Assembly: GCF_000192475.1 (NCBI RefSeq)
Contig: NZ_AEYW01000006.1
Span: forward strand, 310,001 to 374,000
DNA: 64,000 nucleotides
Source of the DNA: Ruegeria conchae
Lineage (GTDB): Bacteria; Pseudomonadota; Alphaproteobacteria; Rhodobacterales; Rhodobacteraceae
Direction of reading: 5' to 3'
Numbering within the stretch: the first letter of the stretch is position 1; the number at the start of each line of letters is the position of its first letter. The notes under the pieces were generated by a model. It saw only the letters and a program-made list of their open reading frames with translations, had not been told where the DNA came from and made no database searches. A program made the translations under genes and the position numbers. This document shows, one piece after another, positions 34,436-43,490 of this stretch.

Positions 34436-35398
34436 ATGATCAAGGATCGACCGGATATACCAGCCGAAACGATGGCCAACTGGCAACGCCTGGTTGATCT
34501 AGTTTCACAACTCGCGGACGTGCCAGCGACATTGATCATGAAGACCGAAGCACCTGATCATGCGGTCCTGATCACCTCGGATCATCCGGAAAATCCGTAC
34601 CCTGTCGGCATGAATTTTCGCCTGAATCCTAAGCTTTATTGTCAGGGTGTCCTTGAACGAGACGGCGAATTTGTTGTCGAAGATGCTACTTGCGATCCAG
34701 CCTGGAGTGACAATGAGGACATGGAGCATGGCATGTCCTTTTACATCGGTTTTCCGCTGAAATGGCCGGATGGTTCAGTTTTCGGAACCATCTGCGTTCT
34801 GGATCGCCACCGCAATCGCCGCGCTTTGCTATTCCGTGAGGGTCTAGCGCAGTTTGCACGTATGGTTGAGTCGGATTTGGCTTTGATTCAAGAGGTTTAT
34901 CTGCGGCGCGCGCTAGAGGAAAAGCTGAATGAAACACTGGCCCAGTTGGAAAATCGCGTCGAGTTGAGGACACGTGAGTTACGAGAAACCAACACTGCAC
35001 TTCGGGTATTGCTGACTAGTCTGGACGACGACCGGAAAGAACGCGATCAGGACATTGTCGAACGGGTTCGTTCGATGGTCCTGCCGTATCTGGACAAGTT
35101 GCATAGCCAAATGACCGAAGGTGACGCCTCGCAAGTTTATCTGGAACTGGCATTGAGAAATCTGCAAGACATCACCACGATGATTTCCGACAAACTCTCG
35201 GATGCGTTTTCGGTTATGACGCCGACGGAAATCGAAATCGCTCAGTTGGTCATGTCCGGTAAAACCACCAAAGATATAGCCCGGGCCATGTCGCGCGAGA
35301 CATCAACGATCGATTTTCATCGCAATAATATTCGCCGGAAACTGGGACTCGAAGGGCGGGATCAGAACCTCCGCAGCCATCTTTTGTCGATTTCGTGA
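34436..35398 (+). CDS. GAF-domain LuxR-type transcriptional regulator
   Basis: 320-residue cytoplasmic regulator. The N-terminal half is a GAF domain (ANWQRLVDLVSQLADVPATL, then SFYIGFPLKWPDGSVFGTIC, a GAF hallmark). A coiled-coil linker follows (about residues 145-200, rich in E, L and R: LNETLAQLENRVELRTREL), then a middle region (RSMVLPYLDKLHSQMTEG) and a C-terminal LuxR helix-turn-helix (LTPTEIEIAQLVMSGKTTKD-like, with MSRETSTIDFHRNNIRRKLGL). The GAF ligand is unknown. Start uncertain: ATG 34436 or in-frame GTG 34424, neither with a good ribosome binding site. A hairpin terminator follows, before the exported metallo-hydrolase gene. Confidence 0.85.
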   Translation: MIKDRPDIPAETMANWQRLVDLVSQLADVPATLIMKTEAPDHAVLITSDHPENPYPVGMNFRLNPKLYCQGVLERDGEFVVEDATCDPAWSDNEDMEHGMSFYIGFPLKWPDGSVFGTICVLDRHRNRRALLFREGLAQFARMVESDLALIQEVYLRRALEEKLNETLAQLENRVELRTRELRETNTALRVLLTSLDDDRKERDQDIVERVRSMVLPYLDKLHSQMTEGDASQVYLELALRNLQDITTMISDKLSDAFSVMTPTEIEIAQLVMSGKTTKDIARAMSRETSTIDFHRNNIRRKLGLEGRDQNLRSHLLSIS

Positions 35399-35401
35399 TC
35401 T

Positions 35402-35441
35402 GGGAATATGGGGATTACCCCCATATTCCCCCCAGATTTTT
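35402..35441 (+). terminator. Hairpin terminator between the GAF-LuxR regulator and the MBL-fold gene
   Basis: Twelve-base-pair stem (GGGAATATGGGG 35402-35413, CCCCATATTCCC 35419-35430) with a 5-nt loop, followed by CCCCAGATTTTT with five Ts at 35437-35441. It begins 3 nt after the regulator's stop codon. Confidence 0.75.
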
Positions 35442-35526
35442 CTGATCTGAGCCTTCCACGAAGACCTTGTTAACCTGATCAGAAGGGTGCGGATACAGCC
35501 GCACCCGCTCAATCGGGAGGATCAAG

Positions 35527-36513
35527 ATGGATCGCAAAGATCTAAAGCCAACTATTCTGAACGGGGAACGTGACACTCTAGCAACTGGCCTTTCACGCCG
35601 GTCTTTTTTTATGGCGGCTGGCGCTGCGGGCGTTGGGGCAGGGGCTTCGTTTCTGGGTAGCAAACCAGCCGAAGCACAATCTCAGGCTTGGCTGCAGCCG
35701 GGCAACAACAATCATGTGATTGATTTGCAGGGCTCGACTGGGCAGGCCAGCACGGGAACTGTTGGGATCGACTACTACGGTCACTGTGCCATCAAGATCA
35801 CCTCGCCAAACGGAGCGACCGTGTTATTCGACCCTTGGCGGGATGATCCCTCGGGCGCATGGGGGTTATGGTTCCGCAACGAATTTCCGCAGATCCCCGT
35901 AGACATAACCATGTCCACTCATGCTCATTTTGACCATGACGCTATCGAACGGCCTAGCTCCACAATGGTTTTGGACAGGATGGCGGGGAATTTTGAGTTT
36001 GCCGACCTAAAGATCACGGGCTTTGCTGACAAACATGCCTGCGTTGCGCCGGGATGGTACGAATGGACCAACGCATTGGCCGAATTTGGTGCCGAAGCTT
36101 GCCCGCCCAACAACGTGGGCCACATGGATATGGTGGTCTACCTAGTGGAAACCGGCGGGATTCGCATCTTGATCTGGGGTGACAACCGTCACAATCCGCC
36201 TCAGGAGTTCTGGGATGCGATCGGGCAGGTCGATGTGCTGACTTTGCCTGTCGATGGGTCAGAACATATCCTAAGCTTCGATCAGGGAAATGATATTGTC
36301 GCCAAGCTCAAGCCCAAAATCATCATCCCGACACACTACCTCAATGAGGTTACGTCGTACACGCTGACGACGCTGCAGGCGGCAGACGATTGGGTCAAAA
36401 GCCAGCAGAGTTACAAGATGCTCGACAGCGCCAGCTTAAAGCTGGAAGCCGGGGATGTAGCGGGCATGAATCAGGAGTTCATGCACTTCGGCAACAACGT
36501 GATGACGGGTTGA
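35527..36513 (+). CDS. Tat-exported metallo-beta-lactamase-fold hydrolase (UlaG-like)
   Basis: 328-residue protein with a twin-arginine signal (LSRRSFFMAAGAAGVGAGAS, residues 22-41) and probable cleavage after AEAQ. The MBL-fold domain starts near IDYYGHCAIKI and carries the metal motif THAHFDHD at 131-138, an internal GWYEWTNALAEFGAEA, then VGHMDMVVYLVETGGIRILIWGD with His and Asp ligands and a C-terminal IIIPTHYLNE. It resembles the Lactamase_B_3/UlaG group, not true beta-lactamases. It has a GGGAGG ribosome binding site. The reaction is unknown. Tat export suggests a folded, metal-loaded periplasmic enzyme. It may be controlled by the upstream GAF-LuxR protein (inference from adjacency). 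Confidence 0.88.
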   Translation: MDRKDLKPTILNGERDTLATGLSRRSFFMAAGAAGVGAGASFLGSKPAEAQSQAWLQPGNNNHVIDLQGSTGQASTGTVGIDYYGHCAIKITSPNGATVLFDPWRDDPSGAWGLWFRNEFPQIPVDITMSTHAHFDHDAIERPSSTMVLDRMAGNFEFADLKITGFADKHACVAPGWYEWTNALAEFGAEACPPNNVGHMDMVVYLVETGGIRILIWGDNRHNPPQEFWDAIGQVDVLTLPVDGSEHILSFDQGNDIVAKLKPKIIIPTHYLNEVTSYTLTTLQAADDWVKSQQSYKMLDSASLKLEAGDVAGMNQEFMHFGNNVMTG

Positions 36514-36584
36514 TTGCAAACTGAAACTGCCACTCACCCACGACCTGCGTCTCCTGTCCCCCCAACAATCGTGACGCAAATCGA

Positions 36585-36609
36585 AAGGGCCGGTCGAGGA
36601 CCGGCCCTT
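36585..36609. terminator. Bidirectional terminator between MBL-fold gene and ABC operon
   Basis: Perfect 10-bp stem (AAGGGCCGGT 36585-36594, ACCGGCCCTT 36600-36609) with a 5-nt loop. Pyrimidine-rich TTCTTCATTCTTTT follows on the plus strand. It separates convergent genes and probably serves both. Confidence 0.8.
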
Positions 36610-36629
36610 CTTCATTCTTTTACGAGGAA

Positions 36630-38717
36630 TTATTCGGCCGCAATTTTGATGACAGGCTCCATTTTAGCCAGAATATCTTCGGCAAGGTGACATTTGACCT
36701 GATGTCCATCCGCAAGCGTCTGAACCGGGGGTACATGGGACTCACACCGCCCATCTGGCACTTCGGACTTCCAGCGGCAGCGTGTCTGGAACGGACAGCC
36801 CGGCGGCGGGTTCATGGCAGAAGGGATGTCGCCTTCAAGAACGATATGCTGTTTCTCAACTGACGTGTCCGCGATCGGAACCGCGCTCAACAACGCCTCG
36901 GTATAAGGGTGGTATGGTGGAGCAAAGACTTGGTCGGTCGTGCCCAGTTCCACCACATGGCCCAGATACATCACCATTACACGGTCACTGAGGTAACGCA
37001 CGATTGACAGGTCATGGCTGATGAACAGCAGAGTGGTTTTGTGTTCTCGCTGAATTTCCATCAACAGATCGGTCACCGCTGCTTGTACCGAAACATCCAG
37101 CGCCGAAACCGGTTCGTCCGCGACAACGATCCTCGCGTCTCCGGCGAAGGCGCGCGCGATTCCCACGCGTTGCTTCTGACCACCTGACAGCTGGCGCGGC
37201 ATGCGATCGGCAAATGCCCTCGGCAGTTTGACAAGGTCCAACAGCTCAAGCATCCGCTTTTTCCGCTCAGCCTCTGAATTACCGACGCCAAATATCTCTA
37301 GGGCCCGAATGATCTGACGCCCGACAGTCATCGACGGGTTCAGCGTATCGAAGGGGTTCTGAAAAACCATTTGAACCTCGCCCACGGTCTTCGCGTCCCG
37401 CTCTTCGATAGGCACCTGTTCGATGTTGCGATTGTCCAGCAGGATCTGACCGTCGGTTGCAGTTTCTAGGCCCATCAGCACCTTTGCGAAAGTGGACTTG
37501 CCGCAACCGGATTCGCCAACAATGGCCAGTGTTTCAGATTCATGCGCCTCAAAACTAAGGGTTTCGTTGGCCTTGACCACTTTAGTCTCACCCCCACCGA
37601 ACAAGGCATTCGCAGCCACCTCATAATATTTCTTGAGGTTGTCCATTTTCAGGACAGTCCGGCCGATTTCACCTTTCTCTTTTTGCTCACCCACGGTGAT
37701 TGGCGCATTCCAATCAATCTCCTGGAATTTCAGACAACGCGTATGGTGTCTGTCATTTCCCGGCACTGCTTCCATCAGTATGTCTTTGGCATCACAGCGA
37801 CCTTCTTCGAAATAGTCGCAGCGCGGGCCAAAGTTACAGCCCGGGGGCCGCTCGTGGGGCAGGGGGAAGTTCCCCGGAATCGCCACCAGCGGGCGCGAGT
37901 TCTTGTCAGCTCCGGGCAACGGGATCGACCGGAACAGCGCTTGCGTATATGGGTGCTGCATCTCGTCGAAAACATCCTTGATGGAACCACGCTCGACCGC
38001 TTCACCAGAATACATGACGCACAGCCGATCGCAGGTTTCCAGCACGAGCCCGAGGTTGTGCGAGATAAACAGCATCGAGGTGCCGTATTTCTTGCCCAGA
38101 TCCTTGACCAGTTCGACCACTGCGGCCTCTACGGTCACGTCCAAAGCGGTCGTTGGTTCATCCAGGATCAACAACGCCGGTTTCGACATAAGCGCCATCG
38201 CAATCACGATCCGCTGCTGCTGGCCACCGGAAAGCTGGTGTGGAAACGAATTCAGCATCCTTTCGGGGTCAGGAAGACGCACGTCTGTTACCACCTCAAG
38301 CGCGCGTGAATAAGCTTCTTCCGCACCGACGCCTTCGTGGATCATCGGAACTTCCATCAGTTGCTTGCCGATCTTCATCGCCGGATTCAAAGAGGCCATC
38401 GGCTCCTGATAGATCATTGCGATTTCATTGCCGCGAATGTCGCGCAGCTCTTCTGTGGACATTTCGCTCAGATCGCGGCCTTTGAACTTGATCGAACCAC
38501 CGACTATGCGGCCGTTCTTGCCCAGGTCTTGCATTACGCCCAAGGCAACGGTCGATTTACCGCACCCGGATTCACCAACCAGTCCGACGGCCTCACCAGG
38601 TTGCACGCTAACCGAAAAATCCATCACAGCCGGAATTTCCCGCAGACGGGTAAAGAACGAGATCGACAGCTTGTCGATCTCCAGGATGGGCCCGTCATAA
38701 TCCGCCAGTTTGTTCAT
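36630..38717 (-). CDS. Peptide-type ABC transporter, fused tandem ATPase (DppD-DppF)
   Basis: 695-residue protein joining two Opp/Dpp ATPases. The first domain has Walker A GLVGESGCGKST, signature LSGGQQQRIVIA and LLILDEPTTALDV; the second has AIVGESGCGKST, LSGGQKQRVGIA and IVVADEPVSALDV. Each is followed by an oligopeptide-transporter C-terminal motif with cysteines (PPGCNFGPRCDYFEEGRC and PPGCPFQTRCRWKSEVPDG). The fusion supplies both nucleotide-binding domains in one chain. The ATG at 38717 has a GAGGAG site; an upstream frame extension lies in the intercistronic repeat. Last gene of the operon; energises the two permeases upstream. Confidence 0.94.
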   Translation of the reverse strand: MNKLADYDGPILEIDKLSISFFTRLREIPAVMDFSVSVQPGEAVGLVGESGCGKSTVALGVMQDLGKNGRIVGGSIKFKGRDLSEMSTEELRDIRGNEIAMIYQEPMASLNPAMKIGKQLMEVPMIHEGVGAEEAYSRALEVVTDVRLPDPERMLNSFPHQLSGGQQQRIVIAMALMSKPALLILDEPTTALDVTVEAAVVELVKDLGKKYGTSMLFISHNLGLVLETCDRLCVMYSGEAVERGSIKDVFDEMQHPYTQALFRSIPLPGADKNSRPLVAIPGNFPLPHERPPGCNFGPRCDYFEEGRCDAKDILMEAVPGNDRHHTRCLKFQEIDWNAPITVGEQKEKGEIGRTVLKMDNLKKYYEVAANALFGGGETKVVKANETLSFEAHESETLAIVGESGCGKSTFAKVLMGLETATDGQILLDNRNIEQVPIEERDAKTVGEVQMVFQNPFDTLNPSMTVGRQIIRALEIFGVGNSEAERKKRMLELLDLVKLPRAFADRMPRQLSGGQKQRVGIARAFAGDARIVVADEPVSALDVSVQAAVTDLLMEIQREHKTTLLFISHDLSIVRYLSDRVMVMYLGHVVELGTTDQVFAPPYHPYTEALLSAVPIADTSVEKQHIVLEGDIPSAMNPPPGCPFQTRCRWKSEVPDGRCESHVPPVQTLADGHQVKCHLAEDILAKMEPVIKIAAE

Positions 38718-38762
38718 CTTGTATCTCCTCGCGAGAGTCCGGGGGATCCCCTTCATCTGGCT

Positions 38763-38799
38763 AAAAATATCTCGGGGGGTCCGGGGGCTGGCCCCCCGG
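38763..38799 (-). terminator. Intercistronic hairpin with T-run (attenuator or repeat element)
   Basis: Read on the minus strand: a GC-only 7-bp stem (38781-38787 / 38793-38799) with a 5-nt loop, then ACCCCCCGAGATATTTTTAG with a five-T run (complement of 38763-38767). It lies between the permease and ATPase genes of one operon, so it may partially terminate transcription. Its form recalls GC-rich intergenic repeats common in Roseobacter genomes (recollection, not checked). Confidence 0.55.
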
Positions 38800-38810
38800 C
38801 CTCGATCACA

Positions 38811-40274
38811 TCAGTCCTTCAGACTTTCTTCGCGCAGACCATCCGCCAGCAGGTTCAAACCAAGAACCAGCGACAACAGAGCCAGCGCAGGCGGAAGGGC
38901 TGGGTGCAGATAGATCGACAAGAGTTTACGCCCTTCGTTGATCGTGGACCCCCAATCCGGGCTTTCCGGCGGAAGACCCAGCCCGAAGAAACCCAAGGTC
39001 CCCAGAAGGATGGTGGTGTAGCCGATGCGCAGACAGAAATCGACGATCAGCGGGCCGCGCGCGTTGGGCAGGATCTCCCACAGCATGATGTACCACGGGC
39101 CTTCACCTCGGGTCTGGGCCGCAGCCACGTAGTCTCGGGTTTTGATGTCCAGCGCTAAGCCACGTACGATGCGGAACACCGTAGGTGAGTTCACGAAGAC
39201 CACCGAGACAAACACCACCAGAATACCACCCGGAATATCGAAGAGATCCAGATAGGTCGGCAGTCCCCAGATACGGTAGCTGTCAGTGTTGATGATGTAG
39301 CCGCTGGTTGAAATCAGCGAGAGATACAACCAGAGCGCAACGCCCAGTACTCCGATCAATAGCGGAGTCCGAAAGTTTGGCCGTGTGTAGTACCGCGAAT
39401 TCAGCAAAACACCCAGAAAGATGATTGGGAATACGAACAATACGGCGGCCATATAATTAGGAACGCCGGTCGCAACGATCTCGGGTGTGACCAGCAGGTA
39501 GAATAACAAGATCACTGGGAAGGCCAGGATCAGGTTCGCAAGAAACGACAGAAGCGTATCCAGCCGCCCGCCATAGTAACCCGCAGGTAGACCAAGAGTG
39601 ATACCAACCATGAAGGCAAACATGGTCGCCAGAGGTGCGATTTGAACAACAATCCAGGCACCCTTGACCATGCGACTGAAGACGTCGCGTGCAAGGTTAT
39701 CGCCACCCAGTAGGTACCAGGCGTATTGACCCTCTTCCAAACTGGCCAGAGGCGTACCCGGCACCTTGTTTTTCATGCCTGAGAGCTGAGCCAATGGGTC
39801 ATGGGTGACGATCAGGTCGAGCGCGCCGAAAATCCCGGTGAATACCCAGAACATCACAAGGCCAAAGCCGATCATGCCAATGGGGCTGTCGAAAAGTTTG
39901 CCGTAAAGTCCAAGCTTGCGTTTGAACGCAATCGACATCGCATAAAGGATGATCAGCGACAGCCAAACCGGCAGGAACTGCTGGGATATGGCGCCAATGA
40001 TACCGGCGCTGGTGCCCATCAGAATACCCAACACGATATAAGCAACTGCGAGACCCACAATAGCTAGGAAACTATAGCGCAGCGCGGCTTGTATTAGATT
40101 GCGAAGACCCGAGCTCGAACTCAGCGTTCCGTCTGGATTCACTGTCATTTGGTCTTCGGGCAGAACGATACTTGCCAGCATCCAGACAACGATGGACAAG
40201 GCCAAAAGCCCAAGTGCCAGCAACAGTAGCGGGTTGAGGAAGGCGATAGAGCCGGTCCAGGTAAGTGGTTCCAT
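38811..40274 (-). CDS. Peptide-type ABC transporter permease, DppC-like with extra membrane segments
   Basis: Inner-membrane permease of 487 residues, far longer than the usual 280-300 of DppC. An N-terminal extension (residues 1 to about 130) holds four extra hydrophobic segments before the canonical DppC start around KLFDSPIGMIGFGLV. A further insertion of about 90 residues (roughly 275-365, from LFYLLVTPEIV to YLDLFDIPGG) with two or three helices interrupts the core. The permease EAA-type loop is intact (AAAQTRGEGPWYIMLWEILP) and the C-terminus carries GLGLPPESPDWGSTINEGR, as in DppC. It starts 13 nt downstream of the DppB-like gene. Confidence 0.88.
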   Translation of the reverse strand: MEPLTWTGSIAFLNPLLLLALGLLALSIVVWMLASIVLPEDQMTVNPDGTLSSSSGLRNLIQAALRYSFLAIVGLAVAYIVLGILMGTSAGIIGAISQQFLPVWLSLIILYAMSIAFKRKLGLYGKLFDSPIGMIGFGLVMFWVFTGIFGALDLIVTHDPLAQLSGMKNKVPGTPLASLEEGQYAWYLLGGDNLARDVFSRMVKGAWIVVQIAPLATMFAFMVGITLGLPAGYYGGRLDTLLSFLANLILAFPVILLFYLLVTPEIVATGVPNYMAAVLFVFPIIFLGVLLNSRYYTRPNFRTPLLIGVLGVALWLYLSLISTSGYIINTDSYRIWGLPTYLDLFDIPGGILVVFVSVVFVNSPTVFRIVRGLALDIKTRDYVAAAQTRGEGPWYIMLWEILPNARGPLIVDFCLRIGYTTILLGTLGFFGLGLPPESPDWGSTINEGRKLLSIYLHPALPPALALLSLVLGLNLLADGLREESLKD

Positions 40275-40287
40275 GATCTAACCCTCC

Positions 40288-41334
40288 TTAAGAAATGCGA
40301 ATGCGCGGGTTGAGGTAGACATAGCCGATATCCGAAATCAGCTGCGTCACCAGCACCACAAACACCGACACGACCGAAATCGCCAGCAGCAACTGGATGT
40401 CGTTATTGCCTGCCGCCTGCACCAGCGCCCAACCAAACCCTTTGTAGTTGAACAGGGTCTCGACGATCACCACGCCGTTCAGCAGCCATGGGAACTGCAA
40501 CATGATGACTGTAAAGGGCGCGATCAGCGCATTGCGCAGCGCATGTTTCATGACGATGTTCGAGAACGATACACCTTTCAGGCGCGCCGTCCGGATGTAC
40601 TGCGCCGTCATTACCTCGGTCATCGAGGCGCGGGTCATCCGGGCGATATAGCCCATTCCGTAAAGCGCAATCGTCAAAACCGGGAGGAAGAAGTTCTCGA
40701 ATGTCGGGTTCTCCATCGCTTGTGTGGCAGTGCCCTTGAACCACTTCAAGCCGACAGCGGACGAAGTGAAAATCGCTATGAAGATAACACCAGAAACATA
40801 TTCTGGGGTTGCGGTTGTGGTGATGGCAAAGGTCGACAGCGTCCTGTCGGTTGCTGAACCTTCTTTCATTCCGGCCAAAACACCCAGGATCAGTGCCGAA
40901 GGGACCATCAGCAGCATAACCCAGAACATCAACCGCCCGGTTAATGCCAGCCTGTTTCCAACTACGGTTGAAACCTCTTCCTTGAAGACCGTTGAATAAC
41001 CCCAATACCCCTGCAGGATACCACAGAAACTGGGAGACTCTTCAGCAGTTTTCCCGGGCAGAATGCATCGGCCCTGAACGGTTCCATCTTCGTTCGTATG
41101 CCGATACGAAGGCAAGACCCCTAACCATTCACCGTATTTGATCGGAGTGGATTGGAGGTAACCGTTTTTCTGCAGATAGCTCTCAACTTGCTCATCCGAC
41201 ATACGGAAGTTGCCCTGCGTTTTCGCAAGCTTTTCGAGGTTCGGGTAGAGGTTGGTCAAAAAGAAGACCAGGAATGTCAGGCACAGTGCAGTCACCAGCA
41301 TGATGCCGACGCGCCTTAGAATGAAAAGTCCCAT
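40288..41334 (-). CDS. Peptide-type ABC transporter permease, DppB-like
   Basis: Inner-membrane permease of 348 residues. It starts MGLFILRRVGIMLVTALCLT, the usual DppB amphipathic start and TM1. A periplasmic insertion of about 90 residues (from NLYPNLEKLAKTQ to FKEEVSTVVGN) contains two cysteines (GRCILPG, SFCGILQG) that could form a disulfide. The core has the EAA loop (RTARLKGVSFSNIVMKHALR) and the characteristic VVIVETLFNYKGFGWALVQA. The ATG at 41334 follows an AGGGG site; an upstream frame extension is rejected. Pairs with the DppC-like permease. Confidence 0.9.
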   Translation of the reverse strand: MGLFILRRVGIMLVTALCLTFLVFFLTNLYPNLEKLAKTQGNFRMSDEQVESYLQKNGYLQSTPIKYGEWLGVLPSYRHTNEDGTVQGRCILPGKTAEESPSFCGILQGYWGYSTVFKEEVSTVVGNRLALTGRLMFWVMLLMVPSALILGVLAGMKEGSATDRTLSTFAITTTATPEYVSGVIFIAIFTSSAVGLKWFKGTATQAMENPTFENFFLPVLTIALYGMGYIARMTRASMTEVMTAQYIRTARLKGVSFSNIVMKHALRNALIAPFTVIMLQFPWLLNGVVIVETLFNYKGFGWALVQAAGNNDIQLLLAISVVSVFVVLVTQLISDIGYVYLNPRIRIS

Positions 41335-41415
41335 ATTAGCCCCTGTTGGTCGGCCAGCATGAATGCCAAACGGCTTCATGCATTGCTGTTATTATGGTCG
41401 CCGTGTTCAGGACGA

Positions 41416-41444
41416 AAAGGCCGCACCAGAGCGGCGCGGCCTTT
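41416..41444 (-). terminator. Intercistronic hairpin between binding protein and permease genes
   Basis: Nine-base-pair stem (AAAGGCCGC 41416-41424, GCGGCCTTT 41436-41444) with an 11-nt loop. On the minus strand it ends in TTTTCG. It is 10 nt after the binding-protein stop. Such structures commonly stabilise the upstream mRNA or partly terminate, giving more binding protein than permease. Confidence 0.65.
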
Positions 41445-41453
41445 GATGTTTGG

Positions 41454-43124
41454 TTAGGAGATGATGCCGAACTTGTACAACTGCGGCAGGTCGGCGATGT
41501 GTTTTTCAACACCCACCATGTTGTCACGATGGTGGCGCATCGCCGTCCGCCAATAGGGCTGGATGGTCACACCCTCGTCAATCATGATCGCCTGCAGTTT
41601 GGCCATCACTTCGCGACGTCTGTCGACATCTGCGATCGAGTTTGCCTCGGCCAGCAGAGTATCGAATTCTTCATTGGCAAAACCGGATTCGTTCCACGCG
41701 ACGCCTGACTTATAGGCCAGTGCCAGAACCTGAGTGCCCAACGGGCGGTGGTTCCAGTTGGTCGACGAGAAGGCGTATTTCGTCCAGTCGTTCCAGAAGG
41801 TCGAGCCCGGCAGAACGGTATGCTTGGCCTTGATGCCCGCGTCGTTCAACTGCGCGACCACCGCGGCGGTGGTGTTACGACGCCAGTCATCGTCAATCGA
41901 CTGAACTTCGTGTTCGAAATCACCCATTCCGGCTTCGTCCATCAGGGCCTTCGCCCCCGCTGGATCATACGGTATGCGTGTCACAGCTGAATCATACTCC
42001 GGATGCATCGGACCGACATGACAGTTATCGGCGGGGATGCCGTAGCCTGACATGCCCAGTTCCAAGCACACTTCGTTATCAACAGCCATAGCCAGAGCCT
42101 GACGCACACGCTTGTCGCCATAGATCTTGTTGCCATTCGCATCTTCAGCCAACTGGTTCGGGCGGATAACGATGGTAAAGCCTGATGGAATTTCCGAGCG
42201 GACGAGGCCGATGCCGTCGAAGATGTCGACAAACTCGCCGACCGATTCCCAGTTCATGTCGATCTCTTCGGCCTCATAGGCTGCCAGGAAGGCCGCCGGG
42301 TCGGTGCCGTAGTCGATGAACTCGATCCGGTCGATATAGCCGCCCTTGCCGGCCTCATAGCCCCACCAGTCAAAGCCTTCGTTGCGAACCAATACACCCT
42401 TAACACCCACTTCGTGGCTTTCCGGGATCATGAAGCCCGTACCAACGGGGTTGGAGAGCATGTCGTTCGCGTCAAAACTGCTGTGAACGATGGCGCCCGG
42501 ATAGTCGGCCATGCCGGGGATGATTGTGATGTCGGGCGCGTTGCATTTCAGTATTACGGTGTGCGAGTCGACAACGGTGATGGCGCCGTCGGCTGCCTTC
42601 TGCGTTGACTCGTCGACCAGTGACGACATGCGCGATGCCATCGAGTTACCCTCGAGCGATGAGTCACACCAGCCAGCGATGTTGCGCGCCACGTCTTCGG
42701 CGGTGAAGTCGTCTCCGTTGTTCCACTTCACACCTTTGCGGACGTTCAGCGTGTATTCTGTGGCGTCATCATTGGCTTCCCAGCTTTCCAGCAACATCGG
42801 CTTGAACGAACCGTCGTTGTTGTACTCGACAAGGTATTCAAGCCAGCCCGCAGTGAAGGTCGCAATTTGCGTCCAGTCATAGGTGCGAGGATCTTTCAAT
42901 GCGCGCACTTCCATCTGGTAGCGAATGGTGCCGCCTTTCTGGGGCTCCTGCGCTGCAGCAGGTGATTGCAGACCGATCATGCCATATGCCGCCGGAACGG
43001 CGACGCCAAGTGCGGTTACCCGCGCCATGAACTCGCGCCGACTCAGATTGCCGTCGCGATACTCTTGAGCATGCATCTCTGCCGCCCAGTGCATCGGCTT
43101 TCCATTGATTGTCTGGTTTTTCAT
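41454..43124 (-). CDS. Peptide-type ABC transporter substrate-binding protein, Tat-exported
   Basis: Periplasmic family 5 extracellular solute-binding protein of 556 residues. The N-terminus carries a long leader with a Tat motif, [20 protein letters not shown] (residues 28-47), and a cleavage region [11 protein letters not shown]_bac_5 hallmarks: [50 protein letters not shown] and [14 protein letters not shown]. First gene of the operon SBP - DppB - DppC - DppDF. Substrate could be peptides or another amine-containing solute and cannot be told. Tat export implies folding before translocation. Confidence 0.93.
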   Translation of the reverse strand: MKNQTINGKPMHWAAEMHAQEYRDGNLSRREFMARVTALGVAVPAAYGMIGLQSPAAAQEPQKGGTIRYQMEVRALKDPRTYDWTQIATFTAGWLEYLVEYNNDGSFKPMLLESWEANDDATEYTLNVRKGVKWNNGDDFTAEDVARNIAGWCDSSLEGNSMASRMSSLVDESTQKAADGAITVVDSHTVILKCNAPDITIIPGMADYPGAIVHSSFDANDMLSNPVGTGFMIPESHEVGVKGVLVRNEGFDWWGYEAGKGGYIDRIEFIDYGTDPAAFLAAYEAEEIDMNWESVGEFVDIFDGIGLVRSEIPSGFTIVIRPNQLAEDANGNKIYGDKRVRQALAMAVDNEVCLELGMSGYGIPADNCHVGPMHPEYDSAVTRIPYDPAGAKALMDEAGMGDFEHEVQSIDDDWRRNTTAAVVAQLNDAGIKAKHTVLPGSTFWNDWTKYAFSSTNWNHRPLGTQVLALAYKSGVAWNESGFANEEFDTLLAEANSIADVDRRREVMAKLQAIMIDEGVTIQPYWRTAMRHHRDNMVGVEKHIADLPQLYKFGIIS

Positions 43125-43490
43125 AGATGTCTCCCTGTGACACTAGTTATTAGGTAAAGTTCGCGTTGTGATTGATTGAAACGGGCGCTACGGCCAACTA
43201 ATTGGATCGATTGACCGGGCCGCAGGCTTGTTTTCTTGACTATTGAACATCCCCATGACCTCCATTCGGCACCAGTTTCATTGCGGCGTCAATGTCGGAA
43301 ATCGTCATTGATGGTACAAAAACGACATCAGGCGGAAAAGTAAGCCATTCAGGATTATTTCGTGGTGTGTTCGCACAACTAGCCGAAAGCACCGCGGATA
43401 GAATTGACAGTCACGCTGCAACAAATTCGGTCGTTTTTTTGGGGAGAAAACTAAGAAATCCAACTGCTTCCAATGCCCGAGGAATGCTCC
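43125..43490. other. Intergenic region upstream of the ABC operon
   Basis: 366 bp between the start of the binding-protein gene and the end of miaA, both on the minus strand. It should hold the operon promoter, but no clear -35/-10 pair, operator or terminator was picked out. A plus-strand frame at 43292-43579 runs into miaA antisense and has no ribosome binding site; it is not considered a gene. Confidence 0.4.
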
